DNA from: Neobacillus pocheonensis
GTDB taxonomy: Bacteria > Bacillota > Bacilli > Bacillales > Cytobacillaceae
Assembly (NCBI GenBank): GCA_023702235.1
Contig: JAMQCR010000001.1
Coordinates: 2,108,001-2,172,000 of the forward strand
DNA: 64,000 bases
Direction of reading: 5' to 3'
The position numbers and the translations under genes are program-made. Position 1 is the first letter of the stretch. Each line of letters begins with the position of its first letter. The notes under the pieces were generated by a model. That model was not told the origin of the DNA. It searched no databases and saw only the letters and a program-made list of their open reading frames with translations. Positions 1 through 10,194 of the stretch are shown here, piece by piece.

Positions 1-435
1 AGCATTCCAACTCCCCCATCATTGGTCGCACTCCCGCCAATGCCGATTAAAATCCGGCTTACCCCCTTGTCCAGGGCATGTTTGATTAATTCTCCCGTAC
101 CATAAGTGGTTGTCAGGAAAGGATTTCGATCCTCTGGTTTAATTAATTCCAAGCCACTTGCACTTGCCATCTCAATGACCGCTGTTTGGCCACCGCCTAA
201 AAGGCATACTCCGCAATCACTATTTCCCCTAATGGTCCGACCACCTCGGTCCTGATGATTTCCCCATTTGTCACACTCACTAGAGAATCAACTGTCCCTT
301 CCCCACCGTCAGCCATGGGAACAATCCTACATTCCGCGTCAGGAAAAACGCCAATATTCCCTTTTCCATTGCAAGGGCAGCCTTTTTCGCGGTCATACTT
401 TCCTTAAATGAATCCGGTGCCAGTACGAATTTCAT
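1..435 (-). pseudogene. glxK: Glycerate 2-kinase (GlxK/GarK type), frameshifted, cut by window edge
   Basis: The minus strand from an ATG at 435 reads MKFVLAPDSFKESMTAKKAA, the typical N-terminus of the glycerate kinase family, which phosphorylates D-glycerate to phosphoglycerate. Further on [13 protein letters not shown] and [16 protein letters not shown] can be read, the conserved glycine-rich substrate and nucleotide motifs. The frame breaks twice: near 345-360, between the KG of the first helix and VFPDAEC, and near 208, where a T appears to be missing (GCC TTT TAG for GCC TTT TTA GGC). The gene continues beyond base 1. The headless LysR gene on its right may descend from a regulator that once stood beside it. 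Family identity is sure; whether the frame breaks are biological or consensus errors is not. Confidence 0.8.
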
Positions 436-488
436 AACCATCTGTCCTTTTTTAGTTATAGTAGAAAAAGATTCCTTTAAAAAATCAT

Positions 489-1187
489 TTGAAAGATACG
501 TACAACAAAATTAACGATTTAATTGATATAAAAAAAGGAAAATTAATTATCGGATTAACTCCAGAACGTGGTCCTGAAATGTTTGCAGCTATTTACCCAA
601 TTTTCTATAAAAAATATCCTACTATTAAAATAGAGCCTATTGAAATGTCTGTAAAACAACAACAATATGAAATATCTCTAGGAAATCTTGATATTGGTTT
701 TTTAATTTTACAAGATTCTCAAAAAACGAATGATGAATATATCCATATCTGTTCTGAAGAAATTATTTTAGGTGTCCCTAAAGCACATCCCCTTGCCCAC
801 TTAGGAGGAAAGCTTGGTGAAAAACTTCCTAAAATAAGCTTAGATTGTTTTAAAAATGACTCTTTTTCCATAATGCAAAAAGGATCAACTCTTCGTGAAA
901 TCTATGACTATCTCATCTCCGAAGAAAACCTCTCTCCTCATATTCTTTTAGAAACTAGAAGCTGTCACAACTTATATCATATGGTCGATGAAGGCATTTG
1001 CTGCTCAGTATTTCCAATTACCTATGCCAAGCAAAGCTCGAACGTCTCCTATTTTTCAATCATACAAAATCCAGTATGGGACCTATATGCAAGTTATAAA
1101 AAAGGCAGCTACCTAAGTAGTCCGGCGAAAGATCTTATTACCATTGCTACTGCTTATTGGACAACAAAAATTGAGAATTACTTATAA
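489..1187 (+). pseudogene. LysR-family regulator, effector-binding domain only
   Basis: The 232-residue frame starts with the poor codon TTG and begins directly with KGKLIIGLTPERGPEMF, the first strand of a LysR periplasmic-binding-like effector domain. The whole effector domain seems present, ending with the usual helical region. The N-terminal winged-helix DNA-binding domain and linker (about 80 residues) are missing, and the 50 bases upstream encode no helix-turn-helix in any frame. No good ribosome binding site precedes the TTG. It is therefore best read as a 5'-truncated remnant. It lies back to back with the broken glycerate kinase gene, which suggests that a deletion removed the shared promoter region and the regulator's head. 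Confidence 0.7.
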
Positions 1188-1613
1188 AAAATATATTTGC
1201 TTTTTAAAGGGGGAGAAAAATCTTATAGGGGAAAAATTCATTTGCCGGTAAGATTATGATTAAATACCAATTGTTCCATAATTTTACAATACTCTTCTAT
1301 GATTGCACTTCTAAATCAAGCTGAGTTTCCAGTCCTAAAAATTAAGAAAAGAAAAAGAGTTCGGAAAAGTGTCCGATCTCTTTTAAAACAGATCAATTTA
1401 ATTACCTTTCGAAATTCTTTAGGATTATGCAATTTCTCAATTTTGAATTTTTTACATAAGTGGTACCGGATTACTACATTTGAGAATGAGGACTTAAATC
1501 TATCATTCTTAAATAGGTAAAAAGAGAAAAATATTATTTTTTGAATATTGACATTTCCTAAAAAAATAGAGACAATGAACGCGTGTACATTTTTCGTATT
1601 GGAGGTGAACATC
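1188..1613. other. Intergenic region with terminator-like hairpin
   Basis: No convincing gene lies in these 426 bases. A hairpin at 1352-1384 pairs AAAAGAG..CGGA with TCCG..CTCTTTT and is followed by a short T run, so it could end transcripts from the left. The rest is AT-rich and should contain the promoter of the LacI-type gene; I could not single out convincing -35 and -10 boxes. Confidence 0.4.
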
Positions 1614-2660
1614 TTGGCTAACAGGAAAGATGTAGCCAAATTAGCGGGTGTATCTGAGGCTACTGTTTCACGAGTATTTAATAATATTGGTCCGTTGCGT
1701 GAAGAAACAAAGCAGAAGGTTTTGCAGGCAGCCGAACAACTGGGCTACCACCCGAATGCGCTAGCGCAAAGCTTTGCACGGGGTAAAAGTTACAATATTG
1801 GCGTCATTGTTCCTTATTTTCAAAGGGTAAACTTGCTGACCACACATTATTTCTCGGAACTTTTAAATGGTATTGGTTCAAAACTTGGTGAATTGGGATA
1901 CGGTTTACTCCTTTTATTTCAATCGCCTGATGCGCCAAAAGATTTTCTGCAGCTTTTTCGTACGCAGCGGGTAGATGGATGTATCCTTCTCGGTTCGAAG
2001 GATATTCCCGGTGAAGTTGAAGCTATTGAACAACTGCATCACTTGAATCTCCCCTACTGTCTGGTGAATCAAACTTTTTCAGGCCATTCCTTTCACTCTA
2101 TTGATGCCGATCATGAAAATGGCAGTTTTCAGGCAGTTTCCTCCCTGTTAAGGAAAGGATATGAACAAATTATCTTTTTAAATGGACCAATGGAATTTTC
2201 AAATAGTGCTGAACGGTTAAAGGGATATGAAACTGCGCTTAACAATGCAGGCATTCCCTATAACTCCAAATTGGTATTTCAAGGGAATTACAGCCGAAAA
2301 AGTGGCCATCAGGCAGCTGCCGAAATTGCTCCATTACTGCCGGACATTAATGCTATTTTTGCCGCAAATGATCGGATGGCGATTGGCCTTATGCAGGGTT
2401 TAAGTGAACAAGGTTATCAGGCAGGCCGCGATTACGCACTAATTGGTTATGATGACTCTGAAATTTCAATAATGACAAATCCCCCACTTAGCACAGTTAA
2501 AGTACCGCTATTTGAGATGGGGCAATTGGCAGCTGAAAAGGTGCTCCAATTCATCTCACAAGATATAAAAGAAGAAATCAATGAAAGATTGCCAGTTACC
2601 TTTATTGAACGGGCATCTTCACAGCTTAAGCCTACTTACACCCAACAATCTAAGCTTTAG
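1614..2660 (+). CDS. LacI-family transcriptional regulator
   Basis: This 348-residue protein has the LacI layout. Residues 1-50 hold the helix-turn-helix and hinge helix (RKDVAKLAGVSEATVSRVF, then PNALAQSFARGKS). Residues 60-335 form a periplasmic-binding-like effector domain (IGVIVPYF, AIFAANDRMAIGLMQGL, IGYDDSEIS, TNPPLSTVKVP). The start is TTG at 1614, preceded by GGAGGTGAAC at 1601; an upstream in-frame ATG would add residues unlike the family. The next gene begins 110 bases downstream on the same strand and encodes a sugar-type dehydrogenase, so this protein probably represses the Gfo/Idh-ThuA cluster and responds to a sugar or sugar acid. I could not recognise its exact ligand or a clear operator. 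Confidence 0.9.
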   Translation: MANRKDVAKLAGVSEATVSRVFNNIGPLREETKQKVLQAAEQLGYHPNALAQSFARGKSYNIGVIVPYFQRVNLLTTHYFSELLNGIGSKLGELGYGLLLLFQSPDAPKDFLQLFRTQRVDGCILLGSKDIPGEVEAIEQLHHLNLPYCLVNQTFSGHSFHSIDADHENGSFQAVSSLLRKGYEQIIFLNGPMEFSNSAERLKGYETALNNAGIPYNSKLVFQGNYSRKSGHQAAAEIAPLLPDINAIFAANDRMAIGLMQGLSEQGYQAGRDYALIGYDDSEISIMTNPPLSTVKVPLFEMGQLAAEKVLQFISQDIKEEINERLPVTFIERASSQLKPTYTQQSKL

Positions 2661-2769
2661 CATTAGCCACATTCTCCTGTAGTGGCAAATGACAGGAATA
2701 CCGGTGGTTTGTTTTAAATCTATTACTTTCAAATTCTTTTAAACTAAAAATAGGTAAAGGAGATTAGCT

Positions 2770-3930
2770 ATGGAAACAGTTAAAATCGGAATGATCGGCT
2801 ACAAATTTATGGGAAAAGCCCACAGTCATGCTTATCGCGATCTTCCGCTTTTCTTCCCAAATACGATTCATCCTGAAATGAAGGTTATTTGTGGCCGTGA
2901 CCTTAAAGCTGTTGCTTCTGCAGCCAAGCAATTCGGTTGGGAGGAATATACAACGGACTGGAAAAGTCTTTTGCAACGGGAGGATATTGATTTAATCGAT
3001 ATCAATGCACCGAGTGATGTACATAAAGAAATAACGATTGCTGCTGCACAGGCAGGCAAACATGTTTTTTGTGAAAAACCGTTAACGCTTACATTAAAGG
3101 ATTCCAGAGAAATGCTTGAAGCCGTTGAGGCTGCCGGGGTTAAGCATATGGTTGGTTTTAATTACCGATTCGCCCCTGCTGTGATGCTGGCTAAAAAGCT
3201 GATCGACGAAGGTAGGTTAGGAGAAATCTATCATTTCCGCGCCTGGTTTTTACAGGATTGGCTCGTTGATCCGAACTTCCCGCGTGTCTGGAGACTTCAG
3301 AAAGATATTGCAGGCTCAGGGTCTCATGGAGATCTTGGGGGCCATCTTATCGATATAGCTCACTACCTAATTGGGGATATGACTGAGGTTATCGGCATGA
3401 ACGATACGTTTATTAAGGAAAGACCTCTTCCATCTCAAATGACAGGTTTAACTGCAACCGTTAGCAATCAGGCTGAAAAAGGTAAGGTTACCGTTGATGA
3501 TGCTACCCTATTTTTAGCGCGATTTGCTAACGGCGCTTTAGGAAGCTTTGAAGCTACACGTTATGCCACAGGTCATCGCTGCACAAATTCCTTTGAAATC
3601 AATGGCAGTAAAGGCAGCGTTATTTTCGATTTTGAACGCATGAACGAGCTTCAGGTCTATTTTGCAGATGATCGCGAGGATGTACAAGGCTTTCGCCGCG
3701 TTTTGGCAACAGACCCTGCACATGCTTTTGCTCAAAATTGGTGGCCGCCAGGACATACGATCGGTTATGAGCATACGTTTATTCATGAAATTGTTGAGCT
3801 TATGGAAGCTTTCCGTGAGGATCGCCAGCCTGTTCCGAATTTTCGTGATGGCGTTAAGTGTCAGGAAGTATTGGAAGCAGTTGATTTATCGATTGAAAAA
3901 CGCAAATGGATGCGAATCTCTGAAATATAA
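2770..3930 (+). CDS. Gfo/Idh/MocA-family oxidoreductase
   Basis: This is a 386-residue NAD(P)-dependent dehydrogenase of the Gfo/Idh/MocA family. The Rossmann fold is at the N-terminus (IGMIGYKFMGKAHSHAY), the conserved EKP motif follows at about residue 100 (HVFCEKPLTLTLKDS), and the C-terminal alpha/beta substrate domain contains SGSHGDLGGHLIDIAHYLIG, which supplies the usual catalytic Asp and His. The ATG follows AAAGGAGATTAGCT. Family members oxidise sugars, inositols or sugar acids, or epimerise them by transient oxidation. The ThuA-like gene 28 bases downstream recalls the ThuAB pair that forms 3-keto sugars from trehalose or sucrose in rhizobia, so a disaccharide or polyol substrate is a reasonable guess. 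The gene itself is intact. Confidence 0.9.
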   Translation: METVKIGMIGYKFMGKAHSHAYRDLPLFFPNTIHPEMKVICGRDLKAVASAAKQFGWEEYTTDWKSLLQREDIDLIDINAPSDVHKEITIAAAQAGKHVFCEKPLTLTLKDSREMLEAVEAAGVKHMVGFNYRFAPAVMLAKKLIDEGRLGEIYHFRAWFLQDWLVDPNFPRVWRLQKDIAGSGSHGDLGGHLIDIAHYLIGDMTEVIGMNDTFIKERPLPSQMTGLTATVSNQAEKGKVTVDDATLFLARFANGALGSFEATRYATGHRCTNSFEINGSKGSVIFDFERMNELQVYFADDREDVQGFRRVLATDPAHAFAQNWWPPGHTIGYEHTFIHEIVELMEAFREDRQPVPNFRDGVKCQEVLEAVDLSIEKRKWMRISEI

Positions 3931-3958
3931 ATTTAAAAACAAATGGAGTTCTTGGACC

Positions 3959-4693
3959 ATGAAAAAAAGTGCATTGATCGTTTGGGGCGGATGGGATGGC
4001 CATCAACCGGAGCAAGTAGCAGAAATCTTTAAAGGAATTCTTGAGGAAGAAAACTTCCAGGTAGAAGTTTCAAATACACTTGATGCATATGCAGATACGG
4101 AAAAGCTGAAATCTTTGGATTTAATCATCCCCCACTGGACCATGGGTGAAATTGAAAGAAAGTATGTCCAAAATATATCTGAAGCTGTCATGGCAGGTGT
4201 GGGTTTAGCAGGCTGTCACGGAGGAATGTGTGACTCTTTCCGTAATAATGTGGACTGGCAATTTATGACTGGCGGTAATTGGGTCGCGCATCCTGGAAAT
4301 GATGGAGTGGAATACATGGTCAACATCAAGCATTCCACAAGTCCATTATTAGAGGACCTTTCTGATTTTAAAGTCGTCAGCGAGCAATATTACCTCCATT
4401 ACGATCCGGCGGTTGAAGTGTTGGCCACCACTCGGTTCCCGGTGGTTTACGGTCCACATGCTGCCAATAAAGCCGTTGATATGCCTGTCGTATGGACAAA
4501 ACGATGGGCCTGGGAAATGTTTTTTATAGTTCATTAGGCATCAAGCGGACATCCTCGCCATGCCGGAAGTTAATCTTATTATGCGACGTGGATTTTTGTG
4601 GCCGCTGAAGGAAAGAAACTCAACGAAGGATTGGACCCCTCCTCTATTAGTAGAATCGGCGGTGTCTATACAGGTATGGGTGACAGCCAATAA
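3959..4693 (+). pseudogene. ThuA-like domain protein, frameshifted near the 3' end
   Basis: The ATG at 3959 opens a frame reading SALIVWGGWDGHQPEQ, the start of ThuA-like proteins, a class I amidotransferase-like fold found beside Gfo/Idh dehydrogenases. AGVGLAGCHGGMCDSF at about residue 80 is the ThuA signature. After VVWTKRW the frame breaks, and the family C-terminus can be followed only by switching frame three times, at about 4510, 4538 and 4601, through GNVFYSSLG, HQADILAMPEVN and then GLDPSSISRIGGVYTGMGDS to TAA at 4691. Each break is a missing base in or next to GGCC (4507-4510, 4537, 4600-4603). Three errors so close together in an otherwise perfect gene suggest consensus error rather than decay. 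It lies between two Gfo/Idh genes in one operon. Confidence 0.8.
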
Positions 4694-4751
4694 GGAAAGC
4701 GGAAGCGCCCCGCTTGTCGGTGACCAAGAAAACAGAACTGGAGGACTCAAT

Positions 4752-5847
4752 ATGAGAAAACTTAAAATCGGTATCATTGGATGCGGAAATATTAGTTCTA
4801 TTTATCTGAAAAATTGCCAAAAGTTCCCCCACCTCGAACTTGTTGCCTGTGCGGACTTAGATGAACAGCGTGCACAAGCTCAGGCCGACAAATTCGGTGT
4901 TCCTAAAGCTTGTTCTGTCCAAGAGCTACTATCAGACCCTGAAATTGAACTCGTTATCAATTTAACGATTCCAAAAGCGCATGCAGCTGTTTGCATCCAG
5001 GCACTTGAGTCAGGAAAGCATGTTTATACGGAAAAACCACTTGCTGTTACACTTGATGAAGGAAGACAAATTTTAGAAACAGCCAAGAAACAAAATCTTC
5101 TTGTTGGCAGTGCACCCGATACCTTCTTGGGTGCCGGGATTCAAACAGCCATCCATTTAATTGAACAGGGTGAAATTGGTGTACCTGTTGGAGCATCTGC
5201 CTTCATGATTTGCCGCGGGCATGAACATTGGCATCCGGACCCTGCCTTCTATTATGATAGCGGCGGAGGACCAATGTTTGACATGGGACCTTATTATTTA
5301 ACGGCCTTGGTAGCTCTATTAGGACCGATTAAACGAATTTCCGGTTCAACCCGTATTAGCTATCCGGAAAGAACGGTTGAGAGTAAACCAAAAGCAGGAA
5401 CTAAAATTCAAGTCACTACCCCGACACATATTTCAGGAGTCATTGATTTTGAATCGGGTGTGATCGGAACCCTTACAACAAGCTTTGATGCTTTTGGCGG
5501 TACTTCGCTCCCCCCTATTGAAATATATGGCAGTGAAGGTACTTTACTTGTCCCTGATCCAAATACGTTTGGCGGTCCTGTTCGGATCAGAAAACGTGAT
5601 GAAAATGATTTTACAGAGGTCCCTTTAGCTTATGGGTATGCCCAAAATAGCAGAGGGCTTGGTGTTGCAGATATGCCACTGCTATCCTCGAAGGAGGTGT
5701 CTATCGGGCAAAGGGCGAACTAGGGTATCATGTTCTAGAAGCGATGCACGGCTTCCATGATTCCTCGGATAGTGGAAAACACTATATAATGGAAAGCACA
5801 TGTGAGAGCATGAATCTTTGTCTGCGGCATTGCAGTCTTCTAGGTAA
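4752..5847 (+). pseudogene. Gfo/Idh/MocA-family oxidoreductase, frameshifted C-terminus
   Basis: The ATG at 4752 follows GGAGGACTCAAT. The N-terminal Rossmann motif IGIIGCGNISSIY, the EKP motif (HVYTEKPLAVTLDEG) and the catalytic region GGGPMFDMGPYYLTALVALL are all intact. The frame ends early at 5721-5723. At 5671-5680 the sequence ATATGCCACT appears to have lost one G from ATATGGCCACT; restoring it gives AILEGGVYRAKGELGYHV and GFHDSSDSGKHYIME, as expected for the family. A second shift near 5810 is needed to reach a stop at 5845. The enzyme presumably acts on the product of the first Gfo/Idh protein or on a related sugar. It is the third structural gene of the LacI-linked cluster. Confidence 0.8.
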
Positions 5848-5882
5848 ATACTTTCTTCCCTTGTTTGATTTTCAATTAATAA

Positions 5883-5916
5883 AAAAATAAGAGTCTCCTT
5901 ATGCATTGGGAGACTC
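5883..5916 (-). terminator. Rho-independent terminator of the transglycosylase-like gene
   Basis: GAGTCTCC at 5891-5898 pairs with GGAGACTC at 5909-5916. On the minus strand the stem is followed by TTATTTTTTTATT. It lies 115 bases beyond the stop of the gene ending at 6031. Confidence 0.75.
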
Positions 5917-6030
5917 CTTCACATTTCTCTACGGTGATGGAACAAAACGTAGAAAGAAAATGTCACCTTGCCACCAGCTCACCACTAGGCTTATGCAAAA
6001 AATCATCCATTCAAAAAATAAGATTAGTTT

Positions 6031-7944
6031 TTATGACACTGTAACGCTTCTTGTTGCGCTTACTTGTCCTTTTGCATCTATTGCATTCACATATAATTTT
6101 GTTACTGCTCGCTGCTTCGGGATATATACTTTATAATCCCCAAAAGCATTTGCTTTTGCTGTATATGTCTTTTTTCCGATTTTTATTGATACGGCTACAT
6201 ATTTCTCTGTTTTTCCTGTCACTGTCGTAGAATAAGATCTGACTGTATTCACTGTAGGCATGTTCGGTGCAACTCGTATGAATGTAGCGCTACTTGCCGC
6301 GCTTATATGGCCTGCACTGTCTTTAGCTGTGACTGATATCATCGTTCCCGTATTTTGTACTGGTAGGACTACTTTGTAGTTTCCGTACACATCCGCTTTT
6401 GCACTATAGGTTTTCACTAAGATTGCCACGGTAACGGTTGCATTTGCTTCTGTTTTGCCTGTCACTGTCGTCGCCTTGTTATTCACCGTGTTTACACTTG
6501 GCATATTGGGAGCTGCTCTTAGGACTGTTACGCTCCTTGCCGCACCTACATTACCTGCATTGTCTTTTGCTGTGACTGATATCGTCGTTCCCGTATTTTG
6601 TATTGGTATGACTACTTTGTAGTTTCCGTTCACATCTGCTTTTGCGCTATAGGCTTTCCCCGCAATTGCCACGATAATGGTTGCATTTGCTTCTGTTTTT
6701 CCGGATAATTCTCCGGATTTATTTGTTACCATATTCACTATTGGGGCAAGTGGAGCTGTTTTATCTACTACTATTATTGAAGTAGCAGGGCTAAGCGTAT
6801 TCAGTTTATCCTTATAGGCTACTGACAGTTGTGTCCCTGCTTTTTGAGCAGGAATTACAGCCTTGTAATACCCGTTTGCATCAGCCACTGTATTGCCAAT
6901 CAGCGTTGTTCCGTTCATTATTTGTATTGAAACATTCGCAGGAGCTTTACCAGATAGTGAAACATCATTATCATCTACAGGGTTCACTGATGGGAAATCC
7001 AACTTTTTCATAATATAAGCAGAGGAAATATAACCTGCTAATTTTAGATCTGCGGTTTTGACTGGGTACCAGACAAATTGGTTTTCACTGGTGAAAGATT
7101 GGTCATATACAAAATTCCCTTCAATGATAAGAGTGGTACTTTTCGCTAAAATTGAAGAAGCACTACTACTAGTAGGTTGTGACCTTAAATTTACTTTATC
7201 CTTCGTTACAACTACATTGTCTCCCATTTGAAAAAGAGACGTAGAAGCATGCATCTGATCAGTAAGTGTATATTCCATCTTTCTGAATACAATATTTTCG
7301 TCACTGGTGTGTTGATATTCAAAGTCGTCTGTACGGAAAGGGAACTGCCCTAATTTCGTATCATTTAAAAAGCTTCCTTGTTCAAGTACGGCAAAGACTT
7401 TTTCTTGATAAGCGTTCGTATTTTTAGTTCCATCAGACTGATAAAGCGGACTGTTTACAGGCTTTGTTCCGTTGTAAGCCATGACTGGGAAGTACCAATA
7501 TTCTATTACCTCTGGTCCTGCCTCTTTTATTTTGGGCAGATCGTTACGTTGATACATTTTGCTTAGAATATCGACGCCTGTTTGGATATTATAATTAATA
7601 TCATCTTTCAATCTCTGTTGATCATAGCTTGATTGATTTGTAATTTGCATGATACCGATTCCACCATCTGGTGAGATGAACGGCTGGCCATTCTCGTCAA
7701 ATTGTCTCCAACCGCTTTCTTGTGTAGCCACTGCTTTTACCACTTCAGGAGGAATTTTTGCATCTAAAGCTGCGTTCGTCAATAAGCAGTTTATGTGTTG
7801 AGGAGTGGGATTTTGATTTGGTTTAACTTCACCATATGATGCACATTTGGAAGGCCATACCATCTCTGCGGAAGCTTGTTCATAAGACAACCCCAGGAGT
7901 ATGAAACAAGTCAATAGTCCTGCTTTCAGTAAGATCGATTTCAT
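6031..7944 (-). CDS. Secreted SLT-like protein with SH3b region and four Ig-like repeats
   Basis: This is a 637-residue exported protein. Residues 1-26 form a signal peptide ending QASA. Residues 35-180 resemble a lytic transglycosylase domain: the candidate catalytic Glu lies in ATQESGW and is followed by GGIGIMQITNQSSYD and AYNGT. Residues 240-315 look like an SH3b wall-binding domain (NVVVTKDKVNLRSQPTSSS, FVWYPVKT, GYISS). From about residue 310 four copies of an 80-85-residue bacterial Ig-like module follow, each with a GKTEANATV-type strand, a YKVxIPxQ strand and a TAKD(N/S)AG strand. Copies two and three are nearly identical, so they arose by recent duplication. The likely role is trimming peptidoglycan at the cell surface or attaching to it. 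Muramidase-like activity is inferred from the fold only. Confidence 0.8.
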   Translation of the reverse strand: MKSILLKAGLLTCFILLGLSYEQASAEMVWPSKCASYGEVKPNQNPTPQHINCLLTNAALDAKIPPEVVKAVATQESGWRQFDENGQPFISPDGGIGIMQITNQSSYDQQRLKDDINYNIQTGVDILSKMYQRNDLPKIKEAGPEVIEYWYFPVMAYNGTKPVNSPLYQSDGTKNTNAYQEKVFAVLEQGSFLNDTKLGQFPFRTDDFEYQHTSDENIVFRKMEYTLTDQMHASTSLFQMGDNVVVTKDKVNLRSQPTSSSASSILAKSTTLIIEGNFVYDQSFTSENQFVWYPVKTADLKLAGYISSAYIMKKLDFPSVNPVDDNDVSLSGKAPANVSIQIMNGTTLIGNTVADANGYYKAVIPAQKAGTQLSVAYKDKLNTLSPATSIIVVDKTAPLAPIVNMVTNKSGELSGKTEANATIIVAIAGKAYSAKADVNGNYKVVIPIQNTGTTISVTAKDNAGNVGAARSVTVLRAAPNMPSVNTVNNKATTVTGKTEANATVTVAILVKTYSAKADVYGNYKVVLPVQNTGTMISVTAKDSAGHISAASSATFIRVAPNMPTVNTVRSYSTTVTGKTEKYVAVSIKIGKKTYTAKANAFGDYKVYIPKQRAVTKLYVNAIDAKGQVSATRSVTVS

Positions 7945-8328
7945 TCTCTTATTCTCCCATCTAGTTAATTACCATTATTAATATAGTACATCATATCATG
8001 ATAGATTATTGTTTTTCTATAATATGGGAGAAAGAATGTGATAAAACAGTTTTTTAGAAAAATAGATTAGCACTAAAAAGAATGTCATAATCAAATAGTT
8101 GGCACATCCCTAGGGAATTTCAAAGCTAATCATTTAAAATTCAATAAAATATTTACAACTCCTTAACATCAAAGAAGCAACCACTTAACAATACTTTATT
8201 AATCTATTATTAGTGGGGATAGCATGAGTGGCTATCATGGTATTTGGCGTAGGCGGGGGCCAATACAAGTGTTTACAACGTTATGCAAGTCCATGTATTT
8301 TCCCCTTCATCCAATAAAGTACTTTAAA
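7945..8328. other. Intergenic region with small palindromes
   Basis: This 384-base gap separates two minus-strand genes. Near 7990 the palindrome TATCATGATA lies just upstream of the transglycosylase-like gene and might bind a regulator. At 8218-8238 GATAGC and GCTATC flank seven bases, without a convincing T run. I see no coding sequence. Confidence 0.35.
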
Positions 8329-9915
8329 TTAATGTAGAGCCATTTCGTGGGAATATTTTTGTTGGATATAATATATAAGTGCTGTGACAACTAGTGGACC
8401 GGATTCTACGAGTCTACCTTTTTCAAATGCAGTGAATTCATCACCGCCTGAAGCTAAATAATTACTAACAGCAATTTCATATTCCTTGTTCGGCTGAATC
8501 TCTTGACCATTTATGTCTTTTATCGCAACAATACGGCTGCCAATTGGGGCATTCGGGTTCCAACTATAGGTTAAACCAACCGTCTGTAGCCTATTTTCAT
8601 AATCCTTCGTCCACTGCTCCTCTAAAGCAAGTTTGATTTGGTCTCCTGTTAAAATTAACTTACTGACACTATGACCAAAAGGCAAATCTGTATAAAGGTC
8701 TTCAACAGTGAGAGCCCCTTTTTTTATATTATTCCGCATTTCCCCTTGATGGACAAAAGCGATATCTACCCCCACGGCTTCCCGCTCCGATTCTCCAATC
8801 ATTTTCGCTAAAGGGGATTCACCGTTTGCATCTTGATTCCTGGTGATATCTTCAGGCATTTTTCCTACTATTTGATAAAAATAGCTCCCCAATCTTTTTC
8901 TATATTTATCGATAAGAGCAACCGTTTCTTTATCTGGTTTTATTTGATCATGTGAAGTGATAATAATCTTTGCTTGCTTCTTGACGATATCTTTCGTACG
9001 GGGGTCAATTTCAAGATTTACTTGAGAAAAAGCTTTCCCGTATGAATAAGATTGAACGATCAGTTTACCGGCTACAACGGTATTGGCATATTCATGGCTA
9101 TGACCGGCAAAAATGACATCGACCTCATTATCAATTTTTGGAGCCATCTCCACTAAAGTTCCACCGGGATTTGCCCCATTCTGATCTGATCTGGCTTCCT
9201 CATGTGCCAATACAACAATCGCTTTGACCCCTTTTTCCTTTAATAGCTTAACGGTTTGGTTAATCGCTGAAACTTCATCCGTTATTTCTACTTCTTTGCG
9301 ATTTTCAGGGGCCACATACAAGTCAGTATCGGTTGTGACCACACCGATAAATCCAATATTAATTCCGTCAATTTGTTTAATAATATATGGTGGTAGCAAG
9401 GGAGTACCTGTTTTTTTATCGATGATATTTGCAGAAATGTAAGAGGTATCGGAGCCTTGAAAATAACCTGTTTTCTTATTGAATCCTCCATAAATGAGAC
9501 GTTTCATTTCATTTACGCCTTGATCTAATTCATGATTTCCGGGTGTCCCGATATCAATGTGCATAAGGTTTAAAAATTCAATCGTGGGTTGGTCTTGAAA
9601 TTGTGAAGAGATGGGCGGACTTCCTCCTACCATATCACCAGCATGAACAAGTAGTGTATTTGGGTTTTCTTGTTTATATTTTTTTAAATAGGCAGCCAAG
9701 TATTCTGCCCCCCCTGCCATGGTTCCTGAAACCCTTTGATACTTGTCTAGTTGGCCGTGAAAATCATTAACGCCTAACAATTGTACCTGAATGTAGTGGT
9801 TGGATGTGGAATGATTCGATGTGGAATGATTGGACGAGAATGCTTTGATTTCATACATTGCGAAAATGATAAATACCGAGATGAACAAAGAAGATATGAT
9901 CTGAAATTTTGACAA
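8329..9915 (-). CDS. Membrane-anchored 5'-nucleotidase / cyclic nucleotidase
   Basis: This is a calcineurin-like metallophosphoesterase joined to a 5'-nucleotidase C-terminal domain, about 528 residues. The start is TTG at 9915 after GGAGGGAGGGATC; the frame stays open upstream, but that part looks non-coding. Residues 5-25 are one hydrophobic segment, then comes a short SNHST repeat. Metal ligands are visible in LLGVNDFHGQ, HAGDMVGG, PGNHELDQG, VLAHEE and FAGHSHEY. The C-terminal domain carries PFGHSVSKLILTG and SNYLASGGDEFTAF. Such enzymes hydrolyse extracellular nucleotides to nucleosides and phosphate. There is no LPXTG sorting signal, so the N-terminal segment probably holds it to the membrane. 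Confidence 0.88.
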   Translation of the reverse strand: MSKFQIISSLFISVFIIFAMYEIKAFSSNHSTSNHSTSNHYIQVQLLGVNDFHGQLDKYQRVSGTMAGGAEYLAAYLKKYKQENPNTLLVHAGDMVGGSPPISSQFQDQPTIEFLNLMHIDIGTPGNHELDQGVNEMKRLIYGGFNKKTGYFQGSDTSYISANIIDKKTGTPLLPPYIIKQIDGINIGFIGVVTTDTDLYVAPENRKEVEITDEVSAINQTVKLLKEKGVKAIVVLAHEEARSDQNGANPGGTLVEMAPKIDNEVDVIFAGHSHEYANTVVAGKLIVQSYSYGKAFSQVNLEIDPRTKDIVKKQAKIIITSHDQIKPDKETVALIDKYRKRLGSYFYQIVGKMPEDITRNQDANGESPLAKMIGESEREAVGVDIAFVHQGEMRNNIKKGALTVEDLYTDLPFGHSVSKLILTGDQIKLALEEQWTKDYENRLQTVGLTYSWNPNAPIGSRIVAIKDINGQEIQPNKEYEIAVSNYLASGGDEFTAFEKGRLVESGPLVVTALIYYIQQKYSHEMALH

Positions 9916-10194
9916 CTTCCGATCCCTCCCTCCAGATGTAAATTTAGGATAACACTGGAATTTTATATCCGTATAAAGGGATCGTAAAGTCTTTGTTACA
10001 TTTCTTGTGATAATTGTAAAATTTATACAAATGATGCATATCTTTTGAAAATATTCATAAGGCTTACCATTTAGAAATATGCTAAGTTTTTGTGCTTCAT
10101 TGTACAATTTATATTAACCCTAAAAAAGGAATATTGTTTCTAGCATTTAATTAATGTATTTTTGGCAATACGTTTATTAATCTTATTTGTCGGT

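Noticed and set aside
3662..4537. Long plus-strand frame running into the ThuA-like gene
   Set aside because: Its first 100 codons are an out-of-frame shadow of the first Gfo/Idh gene; the ThuA protein starts at 3959 in the same frame.
6260..6720. Repeated DNA that might suggest a CRISPR or minisatellite
   Set aside because: The repeats have an 83-codon period and encode Ig-like modules; there are no short spaced repeats.
9790..9840. SNHSTSNHSTSN repeat as a functional motif in the nucleotidase
   Set aside because: It is a short linker repeat between the anchor and the enzyme domain; nothing suggests more than spacing.
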